Below are positions 1-8,134 of a DNA stretch of 64,000 nt, piece after piece. Origin of the DNA: an uncultured Saprospiraceae bacterium (GTDB lineage Bacteria; Bacteroidota; Bacteroidia; Chitinophagales; Saprospiraceae). A program made the translations under genes and the position numbers. Within the stretch, counting starts at the first letter, position 1. Each line of letters begins with the position of its first letter. Where the stretch lies: contig CALFBH010000023.1 of assembly GCA_937951615.1 (NCBI GenBank), forward strand, positions 33,450-97,449, in the 5' to 3' direction. Below the pieces are notes generated by a model. That model was not told the DNA's origin. It saw nothing but the letters and a program-made list of their open reading frames with translations, and searched no databases.

Positions 1-74
1 TACCTTGGAATCTAAGCATTATAAAATTACCCCAAATGGAAGATATTTTAAAAGTAGACTGGAGATAGTGGTTT

Positions 75-210
75 AGGTCGATGGTCGATAGTCCATTGTC
101 CATAGCTGTCCAAATGATATAATTATTTCAGAATAAAGTCTAATATTCATTTTGCGTCGCAAAATACGCGAGTCAGCCATCGACCATCGACCGCCGACTA
201 TGGACTAATA
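75..210. repeat. fold-back intergenic element, GGTCGAT-word class
   Basis: The left arm (75-105) is built from GGTCGAT-like words followed by GTCCATTGTCCATAG. The right arm (174-210) carries the complementary words ATCGACCATCGACC and ACTATGGACTA. Between them sits a near-perfect palindrome at 149-165, ATTTTGCG-T-CGCAAAAT. The right arm ends about five bases before the ATG of the DUF4157 gene at 215, so it may form part of that gene's leader. The same design recurs at 10651-10750. Nothing else is recognisable in bases 1-214. Whether it acts as DNA cruciform, RNA hairpin or neither is not shown by the sequence. Confidence 0.6.
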
Positions 211-214
211 ACGC

Positions 215-3200
215 ATGAAAGCAACAGAAAACAAATCATCCACCACTGCCACCCTGCAAGCCAAGCATGAGCAGACACCTTTCTTTAAAAAAGAAGGACA
301 GGATGGCTTTTTTTCTACCTCAACCGAAAAAACAGCCCCCTTCTTCAAGCCAACATCCCCTTTAGGGGGCAAGGGGGCGATCCAGCCCAAACTCAAAATC
401 GGTCAGCCCAATGACAAATACGAAAAAGAAGCAGATTCAGTAGCGGATACAGTCGTGCAGAAGCTCAGCTCGCCCCCTAGTCTCCTAAAGGGGGAATCTG
501 CCCACACAAACACCTCCCCTTTAGGGGGACGGGGGGCAGTCCAACGCAAATGCGCCACCTGCGAACAAGAAGAAAAACTCCAAAAGAAAGAAGACAAAGA
601 AGAAATCTCGCTCAAAGAAGAAAGCATACAACGCAAACCTATCTTTGAAAGCAATGATGATAACACCTCCCCTTTAGGGGAACGAGGGGCGACTATTCAA
701 CGAAAATGCGCAGACTGTGGTGCAACGCTTGAAGACGAAAAAGCTGAAATATCCCCCTCGGGAGGGGGCGAAGGGGGAAGAACACCGTCCAAAGAAGAAC
801 CCCTAATGATGAAGTCTGAAGGCGGCGAAACCGTAGGCACTTCCGCCCTCCAAAGCCAACTCAATGCCTCCAAAGGCAAAGGCGCATCCCTACCCGAAAA
901 TACCCGCACCGACATGGAATCCACCATAGGCGCAGATTTTAGCGGCGTGAGCATACACACCGACAGCAATGCGGTGCAAATGAATAAAGACCTCGGCGCA
1001 AAAGCTTTCACGCATGGCTCGGATGTTTATTTCAACCAAGGGCAGTACGATACGAGTTCTTCTGGTGGGCAGCATTTATTAGCGCATGAGCTGACGCATA
1101 CGGTACAGCAGGGTGGGGCAGCAGCCACACCGACTGTACAAAAAGAAGAGGAAGAAACAGCAAGCCCAATTCCAGCTGGATCACCTGCGGCGGCACTCGA
1201 TATTACACATCGTTTCTCCCCTAATGCAGCATGGAAAGCCTATCTGGAAGAAAATCCGGCAAATACAGATGTTAGGGTCAAAATTGGAAATGATTATGAA
1301 GGAATAATTAGAGTAAATCAGACTCAACCACCCACTGAAGGTAGTACAGGAAAATATGAACTAGCGCGAAATGAACGCTTACATTATCTTAAAGTAAATG
1401 GGCTTAGCTTTCTCAATCCGCTAAGAAATGCAGGAGTCACACCAATACTTGTGCTAAGGGGGTTTGGAGAAGACCAGCTCACGAAAGCCTTCTTAAGTGT
1501 AAAAATGGGAGAAGAGCCAGTTGGTGATGTATTAGGTTTAATTCAAGGGTTCAATGCTCAAATGGAAGCCATGGGCTTCCTTGGCTTAGATCGTTTGCAG
1601 GTTCCGGCGGAGGGTGTCCAAAATAGATTTGAGCAGGGACGTCTTGTGTTTCAAGTGAGCCAATTGGCAACAGTAGTAGATGGATTTATAGAAGCAGGAG
1701 GTGGAATTGGTATAGTAGGTAATTCTCTGACATTTGACCTTGTATCCGATATTAATATTGAAGGAATCGCTCAGGGAGAGTTTACGATAGGAAGAGGAGA
1801 AGATGGACAGTTGCATGGGCGAGCTGAAATAGCGGCTCAACTCGCCAATGTGGAAGCCTTGTTATTAGTCGAATACCAAAACGGTAGTGTGACCATACAA
1901 GGAACAGGTACGATTAACTCAGAGAAATTTACGGGAGCTATTACACTTTTGGTAACAGACAGAGAACGCTCCAGAGAAATGATGCACGCTGCACTTGGTG
2001 TGCAAGCACTTGAAGGCGCAGCAGGAGCAGTCGGACAAACCCCAGCAGCTCCTAAGACACCACAAAATCAAGTGCTGGCGGGCTGGGGTGAAGTTACTGC
2101 AACGATTACGCCCTGGCTTCAGGGAAGTGCAAAAGTTGGCATTGACCATGAGGGCCATGTTACGATGATCGGGGAGCTTAGTGTGCCGGATGAGATTGAA
2201 TTGATGGAACAACGAGGTAAGAAAATTCAACTCGTTGATTTTGAAATTAGGGCAGGGTATGGAGTGCCATTAGTAGGGCAGGTCTTTATTTTTGGTGGAC
2301 TGGGCTTGTTTATCAATGCAGGATTTGGGCCTTTAGTACTTCGGGATATTAGATTAGCTGGTACTTACTCGACAGACCCCAGTATTCTACAGGAATTTAC
2401 TATTACAGGCGCACTTGGCATCAATGCCTTTGCAGTACTTGGATTGGAAGCAGAGGCTGGAGTCGGGGTAACCTTGTTGGGGCATGATGTAAAAGCAGGA
2501 ATTAATGCTACTGCGGCAGCAGGACTCAGAGCTTATGCAGAAGCAAGACCAACATTTGAATACACGGAAAGCATGGGAGAAGCAGGTGGTAAGGTAGGAG
2601 AAGCCCATCTTAAAGGACACTTTGAAGCAGCAGCCCAGTTGTTCCTGATGCTGAGTGGTGCTTTCTTCGTAGAACTGGACTCCCCCTGGTGGTCACCTGC
2701 GCCTGACGACAGATGGGATTATCCATTGGGTAGTGTAGAATATCCGATAGGTGATAGCATGGGCATTGGAGCGGATATGGACTGGCTGGTAGGCTCAGAC
2801 CAAGTGCCTGAACTCGATTTTACTCCGGTAGAATTTAATGCTGAAAAATTCACTGCCGATGTCATGGCTGACCCACCACCTGGACGAGGAAACGGTGGAG
2901 ATGCCGAAGAACAAGGAACTTGGACAGATGGTCCTGGGGGAGGTGGATTAGAAGCGAATCCAGATGTTCAGGAAGGTGGAGAAGGGTTACCACAAAGCAG
3001 ACAACAAGAAGAAAACCTACGTAACCTCCCTGATGAACAGAAATATATGCGCGGATTATCAGAAATTTCCGATATTGCAGAATCAAGAGAAAGACCGACT
3101 ATTGCAGTTGTCCGCACTAAAATAAATAGAGTCAAACAACGCTATGGATTAGATCATGCGAGTATTCGGGATGAAAATGACAATAATGTCACCATATTTG

Positions 3201-4438
3201 TCCGCCACGCCCTTCAGAATAATAGTAATAATCTGGTAGAAGTGCCGGTGATGAGTGAAGCGGAACGTACCCGTATGTTAAGTACAGCGATGCGTGATCT
3301 TGATACAAGGCTAAATGCTCAGGCTAATGAAGAAGGTAAAGTCGCTGAGAGCCAGGCACAATCTACAGCCAACGCTTGGGCAGAGGCACATCCGGTCGTT
3401 GAGAGTGTTAGTGTGATTGATGGCGGAGATAGTTGGGACTTTATGGTGGATATTGGGGATAGGGAGCAGCGAGTTCCGGGGAAAGGAAAAGCGGAATCTG
3501 TGAATACTGATGAAATTGAAAATCGTCAAATCGGAGATGATGAAGTTGGTGAAACTGTTTCTTTTGGTGATAGTCATACACTATGGGTAAATGTCTCAGG
3601 TGGAGATGTTACTGTAGTTTCCGCAAGTGTTAGGATGCCCGTAGTTAGTAGAATAAATCAATGGAGAATTTTGGCTAATGATACTAGAGATGAGAATAAA
3701 AAATCACAATTAATTAGTCTTTTATCACAAGCAAGCACAAAGCTCAGTGAAACTGAGGGGCATGCTTTAAGAGCCGAGATCGCCAAAAGTGCTGCTATAC
3801 CTGATATTGATGTTTTCAATGAGGCTGACAACGCGACGGAAAATGCGGAAAATACTCTTTCGGTAATCTTGGAAAATATATATAATTTACTTGAAATTAT
3901 TTCTGAAGTCGAATTAGACCCAATTCCTGTAGGTTTTGGTCCAATTCCTGATAAATATGATAGAGCGGAATACTTTTCTCAACTAAAAGCACAAGAGGAG
4001 GGAATTAATAGAATTAATGTGCATGATTGGTTAAATAATCGAAGTAACTATAGCCAACATGGGCGATCGCATTCAGGAAATGTTGCACAAGCTGAATATA
4101 GAGCTGCAATATTATCTGTACTCAGAGATTTAAAAATGGAGGAGGACGAAAATATTCTGTTTTCAGATGCAGAAGCCTGGGCAAGGAACTATCTGGATAG
4201 TCAGGCAGCTCTACATGATCCTGACCAAGTTGCTGGTGGGGATCCAAAGGGAATTGCTCAAGGAAGATACGATAGTATGGCTGGTTTGGGAAACAAAAGA
4301 ATAAATAGCTCAATTGGTAGCCGTTGGCGAACAAGAGCTCCACGATTAGAGAATGCTGTCCGACTCCAAATTAATTCAAAAAATCTAGATCAGAATCAGC
4401 AAGAACAAACAATGATGAAATGTGTTTTATATATATAA
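215..4438 (+). CDS. DUF4157 (eCIS core) protein with C-terminal Ntox15/Tde1-like DNase toxin
   Basis: A 1407-residue polymorphic effector. Residues about 1-220 are a low-complexity linker with short Cys pairs (RKCATCEQ, RKCADCG) and in-frame palindromic repeats. It includes IGQPNDKYEKEADSVADTVV, a motif shared with the second DUF4157 protein at 6604. The DUF4157 domain spans about 215-300, with IGADFSGVSIHTD and HELTH at 291-295. Pfam calls this family eCIS_core because it is strongly associated with extracellular contractile injection systems. A long Gly/Ala-rich, beta-predicted middle follows (about 450-900) that I do not recognise, then a charged helical stretch. The last about 110 residues resemble Ntox15, the DNase domain of the T6SS effector Tde1: HDPD at 1334-1337 matches its HxxD motif, followed by GGDP and NSSIGSRWRTR. 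A probable immunity gene starts 10 bases downstream. Domain calls are from memory of the families; delivery by an eCIS is inference. Confidence 0.82.
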   Translation: MKATENKSSTTATLQAKHEQTPFFKKEGQDGFFSTSTEKTAPFFKPTSPLGGKGAIQPKLKIGQPNDKYEKEADSVADTVVQKLSSPPSLLKGESAHTNTSPLGGRGAVQRKCATCEQEEKLQKKEDKEEISLKEESIQRKPIFESNDDNTSPLGERGATIQRKCADCGATLEDEKAEISPSGGGEGGRTPSKEEPLMMKSEGGETVGTSALQSQLNASKGKGASLPENTRTDMESTIGADFSGVSIHTDSNAVQMNKDLGAKAFTHGSDVYFNQGQYDTSSSGGQHLLAHELTHTVQQGGAAATPTVQKEEEETASPIPAGSPAAALDITHRFSPNAAWKAYLEENPANTDVRVKIGNDYEGIIRVNQTQPPTEGSTGKYELARNERLHYLKVNGLSFLNPLRNAGVTPILVLRGFGEDQLTKAFLSVKMGEEPVGDVLGLIQGFNAQMEAMGFLGLDRLQVPAEGVQNRFEQGRLVFQVSQLATVVDGFIEAGGGIGIVGNSLTFDLVSDINIEGIAQGEFTIGRGEDGQLHGRAEIAAQLANVEALLLVEYQNGSVTIQGTGTINSEKFTGAITLLVTDRERSREMMHAALGVQALEGAAGAVGQTPAAPKTPQNQVLAGWGEVTATITPWLQGSAKVGIDHEGHVTMIGELSVPDEIELMEQRGKKIQLVDFEIRAGYGVPLVGQVFIFGGLGLFINAGFGPLVLRDIRLAGTYSTDPSILQEFTITGALGINAFAVLGLEAEAGVGVTLLGHDVKAGINATAAAGLRAYAEARPTFEYTESMGEAGGKVGEAHLKGHFEAAAQLFLMLSGAFFVELDSPWWSPAPDDRWDYPLGSVEYPIGDSMGIGADMDWLVGSDQVPELDFTPVEFNAEKFTADVMADPPPGRGNGGDAEEQGTWTDGPGGGGLEANPDVQEGGEGLPQSRQQEENLRNLPDEQKYMRGLSEISDIAESRERPTIAVVRTKINRVKQRYGLDHASIRDENDNNVTIFVRHALQNNSNNLVEVPVMSEAERTRMLSTAMRDLDTRLNAQANEEGKVAESQAQSTANAWAEAHPVVESVSVIDGGDSWDFMVDIGDREQRVPGKGKAESVNTDEIENRQIGDDEVGETVSFGDSHTLWVNVSGGDVTVVSASVRMPVVSRINQWRILANDTRDENKKSQLISLLSQASTKLSETEGHALRAEIAKSAAIPDIDVFNEADNATENAENTLSVILENIYNLLEIISEVELDPIPVGFGPIPDKYDRAEYFSQLKAQEEGINRINVHDWLNNRSNYSQHGRSHSGNVAQAEYRAAILSVLRDLKMEEDENILFSDAEAWARNYLDSQAALHDPDQVAGGDPKGIAQGRYDSMAGLGNKRINSSIGSRWRTRAPRLENAVRLQINSKNLDQNQQEQTMMKCVLYI
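353..780. repeat. five in-frame G/C-rich palindromic repeats inside the DUF4157 gene
   Basis: Copies lie at about 356-379, 471-499 (inverted), 511-540, 664-690 and 751-779. The core is TCCCCTTTAGGGGG followed by a G-rich tail. All are read in the gene's frame: direct copies translate to SPLGG(K/R)GA or variants SPLGERGA and SPSGGGEGG, and the inverted copy to SPPSLLKGE. A weaker similar word with a CTTTCTTT/AAAGAAGG core lies at about 278-305. They fall only in the disordered linker upstream of the DUF4157 domain. Another copy is inside the second DUF4157 gene at 6737-6768. Confidence 0.75.
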
Positions 4439-4448
4439 AATCTTCTAC

Positions 4449-5021
4449 ATGGAACAGTTTGAAAAGTTTTTTAGCAAATTTGGAGAAGGGGAGAAAATAA
4501 AGAATATCGACTTAAATCAATTAGAGGATATTCATGAGTATTTTATACCAGAAATCTTTAATTTCCTTGAAAATTCCGGTGTTTCCTCTTTTATGGATAA
4601 GTTTTTCTGGACATTAGACCCAATGGAATATTTAGAATGGCTAAATGATTGGGTAGGATTTAAAGAATTAGTAATTCCATTCGCTAGAACAGGGTTTGGT
4701 GATATTCTTTTTATAAAGGAAAAACAGGTGATGATACTACTGTCAAACAAGGGACTTCTTGATTACACAACTAAAAGAGTAGACTGGTTCTTTAATAGAT
4801 ATTTGACTGATGATAAATATATTGAGAATTATTTTTGTATAGATATGTTTTGTAATGTAAAGGATGCCGAGAAACTTACTCATGAAGAATGTTTTGGGTA
4901 TTTTCCGTTACTCTCATTAGGGGGAAGCGAGAAAATAGAGAATTTAAAAAGAGTAAAGATGAAAGAATATTTGCTTTTGGTCAGTCAATCAAGTGGAAGT
5001 TTAACTTTCCATCCTCACTAG
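4449..5021 (+). CDS. Tdi1-like immunity protein (GAD-like plus DUF1851)
   Basis: About 190 residues from the ATG at 4449, which lies 10 bases after the stop of the DUF4157-Ntox15 gene; an upstream in-frame ATG at 4422 lies inside that gene and is less likely. The first half (MDKFFWTLDPMEYLEWLNDW) looks like the GAD-like domain. The second half (FGDILFIKE, then HEECFGYFPLLSLGGSEKIE) looks like DUF1851. This two-part layout is that of Tdi1, the immunity protein of the Agrobacterium T6SS DNase Tde1. It should bind and neutralise the C-terminal DNase of its neighbour in the cytoplasm. There is no signal peptide. The pairing of toxin type with matching immunity type supports both calls. Confidence 0.75.
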   Translation: MEQFEKFFSKFGEGEKIKNIDLNQLEDIHEYFIPEIFNFLENSGVSSFMDKFFWTLDPMEYLEWLNDWVGFKELVIPFARTGFGDILFIKEKQVMILLSNKGLLDYTTKRVDWFFNRYLTDDKYIENYFCIDMFCNVKDAEKLTHEECFGYFPLLSLGGSEKIENLKRVKMKEYLLLVSQSSGSLTFHPH

Positions 5022-5119
5022 CTATTTTATTAACTTACCCAGATATGTTAACTGAAATTCAAGACAGTCATGAATAAGGTCTCAATCTTCTTTAGGATGC
5101 AATCAAAATCACTATCACC

Positions 5120-5197
5120 ATGAAAACACACGCTAAACAACAAAACCCTTGCTTTTCCAAAGCCAATGACACTGGCGTGCAAATAGTGATATCTTAA
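5120..5197 (+). pseudogene. decayed N-terminus of a DUF4157-type protein
   Basis: A 25-codon reading frame starting MKTHAKQQNPCFSKANDTGVQ and ending at TAA. It matches the start of the intact DUF4157 protein at 6604, which reads MKS, then FFSKANDTAVQ after an insertion. Everything after the VQ is lost. It sits directly between the Tdi1-like gene and the peroxidase gene (24 bases upstream of the latter). It is best read as a relic of a third DUF4157 effector. A less likely alternative is a short expressed leader peptide. Confidence 0.6.
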
Positions 5198-5221
5198 ATG
5201 ATATAAAAAACTAAAAACTCT

Positions 5222-6514
5222 ATGCAGTCACAACAAAACACAACATTCCAATCCGCCCAAAAAAACCACTTTGCCAAACTCTTTCCAGAGCTAGAAGCAC
5301 TCTATGTGCCAGACGAAGCCTTAGAAAAACTGGCAAATGGCATGAAAGAATACAAACGTCAGGCAGCTAAAAATGACAGCAAAGTCATTAGCAATGGCGT
5401 GAGCATATTCAGTCAGTTTTTGGCGCATGACATCACCTTTGAAAGCAGTTCAAAACTCAAAGGGCAGTTCAATCAGGCGAGTCGTTTTCAAAATGACCGA
5501 ACGATCAATCTCGACTTAGACTGTGTCTATGGACAAAAAACACAAGCCTTCTTCTACGACGCGAAGGATACGGCCAAACTACTACTCGGCAAGGAATACA
5601 AAGCAGGCGGAAATACCTGGCACGACCTACAACGCAATGCACAAGGCAAAGCCATTATCCCCGATGCTCGGAATGACGAGAACATCATCGTCTCCCGTAT
5701 GCAGGTCTTATTCATTGAGTTTCACAACAAAATGGTGGACGACCTGCGCAAGAAAAAATACAAAGGCAATGTATTCAGCGAAGCCCGTCGCAAAGTCACC
5801 TGGTATTACCACTGGCTGATTATCCATGAATACCTCTACAAAATCATGGATTGGGAGATATTTGAGCGCATCAAAAATGAGGGTTGTCAATACTATACGC
5901 AGCCACATGCTTTGCCCTTAGAGTTTTCGGGAGCTGCTTTTCGGACTGGTCATTCACAAACCAGATCAATGAATCGCATCAACGAAGACACCGAAAAATC
6001 CCTGATGGACTTAGGCTTTTTCACAACAATGGAGGACTATGTAGACTGGAATTACATCTTCAATTTTGGCGATGATAAATGCCAGTTTGCCAAGCTCATC
6101 GACACAAAAATTGGCTTGGCTTTCCACGATATAAAATTCATTAAAGCCAAACGAAAAATTGATCGTTCTCTGCCTTTTCTCAACCTAAAACGTGGCGTCG
6201 TTTACGGTCTGCCTTCCGGCGAATCGGTAGCCAATCGCCTCGGCTTCGAACCTATCAAAGTACAGGAAACCAAAGACCTAAAACTCAATGGCACACCACT
6301 CTGGTATTACATTTTGCGAGAAGCAGAATTGATGGGACATGAAGGCGAGCATCTTGGACCAGTAGGCAGCACGATTTTAGGCGAATGTTTCTTCTCCATC
6401 ATGCGAGAAGACGATTATTCCTTTTTGAAATTGCATCCCAAATGGAAACCAACGTTAGGCAAAGACATCGGCGAATTTGAATTTACAGACTTGGTCAGAT
6501 TTGTAAATAAATAA
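5222..6514 (+). CDS. animal-type haem peroxidase family protein
   Basis: A 430-residue member of the animal haem peroxidase superfamily (PF03098), which oxidises substrates with hydrogen peroxide using haem. The signature positions are visible: FSQFLAHDITF with Gln65 and distal His69; PDARNDEN with the catalytic Arg150; LFIEFHNKMV matching the usual LxxEHNR segment; and AFRTGHSQTR with proximal haem-ligand His244. There is no signal peptide, which is odd for an enzyme that is usually exported. It lies within the DUF4157 effector island, right after a decayed DUF4157 N-terminus. A role as injected cargo is possible but is inference; it could equally be a cytoplasmic or moonlighting enzyme. Confidence 0.85.
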   Translation: MQSQQNTTFQSAQKNHFAKLFPELEALYVPDEALEKLANGMKEYKRQAAKNDSKVISNGVSIFSQFLAHDITFESSSKLKGQFNQASRFQNDRTINLDLDCVYGQKTQAFFYDAKDTAKLLLGKEYKAGGNTWHDLQRNAQGKAIIPDARNDENIIVSRMQVLFIEFHNKMVDDLRKKKYKGNVFSEARRKVTWYYHWLIIHEYLYKIMDWEIFERIKNEGCQYYTQPHALPLEFSGAAFRTGHSQTRSMNRINEDTEKSLMDLGFFTTMEDYVDWNYIFNFGDDKCQFAKLIDTKIGLAFHDIKFIKAKRKIDRSLPFLNLKRGVVYGLPSGESVANRLGFEPIKVQETKDLKLNGTPLWYYILREAELMGHEGEHLGPVGSTILGECFFSIMREDDYSFLKLHPKWKPTLGKDIGEFEFTDLVRFVNK

Positions 6515-6549
6515 AAGTCAATGTGTACCAATTTTCATTAAAACATACT

Positions 6550-6572
6550 CCCTTCTCTTAGCAAGAGAAGGG
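6550..6572. repeat. perfect hairpin, intergenic member of the G/C-rich palindromic word family
   Basis: CCCTTCTCTT (6550-6559) and AAGAGAAGGG (6563-6572) form a 10-bp stem around the loop AGC, followed by GCAGGGGATGAG. The structure and G-rich tail resemble the in-frame repeats of the DUF4157 genes. There is no T-tract on the + strand after it, so it is a poor terminator for the peroxidase gene. Confidence 0.5.
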
Positions 6573-6603
6573 CAGGGGATGAGTTGAACATAAAACCACC
6601 ACC

Positions 6604-8112
6604 ATGAAAAGCACACGCTACAAAAGACACAAACCCCCACACGGCAACGAAGAAAAACAGCAAAAAACCTTCTTCTCCAAAGCCAATGATACTGCTGTGC
6701 AAACTAAAGCAGAACAGCCCTTCTTTCAACCAGCAATATCCCCCTTTGGAGGGGGCGCAGGGGGAGGAATTCAGACTAAGTTGACCGTAGGACAGCCAGG
6801 TGACAAATACGAAAAAGAAGCCGATAATGTAGCCGACGCAGTAGTGAATAACAGCGGCGGTGCAGCCCCCGCTATTCAACAAAAAGAAATCAGCAACATA
6901 CAGCGCTCCACTTTAGCTTCGCCAGAAAAAGACGAAAAATTTTCCACTGCCGAACAGAGAATGGAAGAAGATAAAATGATTCAGGAAAAATCAGAAGAGG
7001 AAGAGATACCTGTGCAGAAAATGGAGGAAGAGGAAGAACCAGAGGTCATGAAGATGGATGAAAAAGAAGAGATGCCTGTGCAGAAAATGGAGGAAGAAGA
7101 ACCAATACAACAAAAAGAAGAGGAAGAACCCGAAGTCATGAAAATGGAGAAGGAGGAAGAGCCTGCCGTCCAGACTAAAGCGGTAGGAAGCCAAAATACG
7201 GCAAGCAGTCAGGTGAGTCAAAAAATCAATCAAAAAAGTGGACGCGGCAGACCACTTGCTGGTAAAACTCGTGCAGAAATGGAGTCGGGCATTGGTGCTG
7301 ATTTTAGCGATGTCAATATCCATACTGACCGCGATGCGCAGGATATGAATAAGGAACTCCATGCGCAGGCATTCACGCATGGAAAAGATGTGTATTTTAA
7401 TTCAGGGAAATATAATCCGGAGACAACCGAAGGGAAGCGGTTGTTGGCACATGAGTTGACGCATGTGGTGCAGCAAAACGGTACACGAAGGCAAGCCCAT
7501 GAAAAAGAGGGACATCTACAAAGAAAGGAAGGGTCGGGACAGCTGGGTAATATATTACAACGTTTACCTGGAGATGGCATGGCACCACCTGGAGATTGTA
7601 ACTGGGCAAAATACGGAGGTTTGAGAGGAGCCGTTGAGGCAGCTAAACTATTAGTGAGTTCTCTTGGAACTTGCTCGGTAGGAGACAGTTGCCCCTTATT
7701 AGCCACTAAGATTGCAGCTATTGCTGCTGAAATTGGGGCACGTGTAGCACTAGATTATACCTGTTTTCGAGGAGGGAATGAGGGACACCGCCAACAAGTA
7801 CAAGGTAAAGTTAATATGCTGAAAAGATGCTATTCCCATTTTGGAAACTCAAATTGTCCGCAAAGGTTGGTTGAAGCAATGAATGCAGTTGTCGAACGTG
7901 CTTTAGAAGTTATGAGAGCAGTGGCGGCAGGTGTCTTAGTAGCTGCACTTATTGTGGCATTAATTGTAGCAATTATAGCTCTTGTTGAGGCTATTACTGC
8001 TTTGGCTGCTGCGGCAGCAGTGGGGGCTGCTGCTACTGCGATTGTGGCTGTACTTGTACTTATTATACAGGAAATTTCACCAGAGCATTCAACAGCACAA
8101 CCAGAGGCTTAG
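6604..8112 (+). CDS. DUF4157 (eCIS core) protein with unrecognised C-terminal toxin-like domain
   Basis: 502 residues. The N-terminus shares FSKANDTAVQ, VGQPGDKYEKEADNVADAVV and one palindromic repeat (SPFGGG, 6737-6768) with the first DUF4157 protein. Residues about 120-195 are Glu/Met-rich tandem repeats built on PVQKMEEEE and EVMKM units. The DUF4157 domain follows (IGADFSDVNIHTD, then HELTH at 283-287). The C-terminal about 170 residues hold paired cysteines and a GNEGHRQQV segment followed by RCYSHFGNSNCP. They end in a strongly hydrophobic Ala/Val/Ile stretch (about residues 435-490) that could span or insert into a membrane. The GH..QV/Cys pattern reminds me of Ntox16-type toxins, but this is weak. 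A 192-residue gene follows after 22 bases and is probably its immunity partner. Confidence 0.75.
   Translation: MKSTRYKRHKPPHGNEEKQQKTFFSKANDTAVQTKAEQPFFQPAISPFGGGAGGGIQTKLTVGQPGDKYEKEADNVADAVVNNSGGAAPAIQQKEISNIQRSTLASPEKDEKFSTAEQRMEEDKMIQEKSEEEEIPVQKMEEEEEPEVMKMDEKEEMPVQKMEEEEPIQQKEEEEPEVMKMEKEEEPAVQTKAVGSQNTASSQVSQKINQKSGRGRPLAGKTRAEMESGIGADFSDVNIHTDRDAQDMNKELHAQAFTHGKDVYFNSGKYNPETTEGKRLLAHELTHVVQQNGTRRQAHEKEGHLQRKEGSGQLGNILQRLPGDGMAPPGDCNWAKYGGLRGAVEAAKLLVSSLGTCSVGDSCPLLATKIAAIAAEIGARVALDYTCFRGGNEGHRQQVQGKVNMLKRCYSHFGNSNCPQRLVEAMNAVVERALEVMRAVAAGVLVAALIVALIVAIIALVEAITALAAAAAVGAAATAIVAVLVLIIQEISPEHSTAQPEA
6737..6768. repeat. in-frame G/C-rich palindromic repeat in the second DUF4157 gene
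   Basis: TCCCCCTTTGGAGGGGGC followed by a GCAGGGGG tail, read as SPFGGGAGGG. It occupies the same linker position, just before the GQPxDKYEKEAD motif, as copy 356-379 in the gene at 215. It may therefore be ancestral to both genes or a preferred insertion position. Confidence 0.7.
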
Positions 8113-8134
8113 TATGTCTTAAATATTATTCGAT

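Noticed and set aside
281..295. HELTH motifs of the DUF4157 proteins taken as proof of protease activity
   Set aside because: The motif (residues 291-295 of the first protein, 283-287 of the second) is a family hallmark. A third zinc ligand and activity cannot be shown from the sequence, so no protease call is made.
4889..5077. Overlapping + frame across the end of the Tdi1-like gene
   Set aside because: It lies in another frame over conserved DUF1851 codons and has no recognisable product.
6991..7706. Two minus-strand open frames of 129 and 158 codons
   Set aside because: They lie opposite the Glu/Met repeat and DUF4157 domain. Their Phe/Leu/His-rich translation is what antisense of GAA/GAG/ATG repeats gives.
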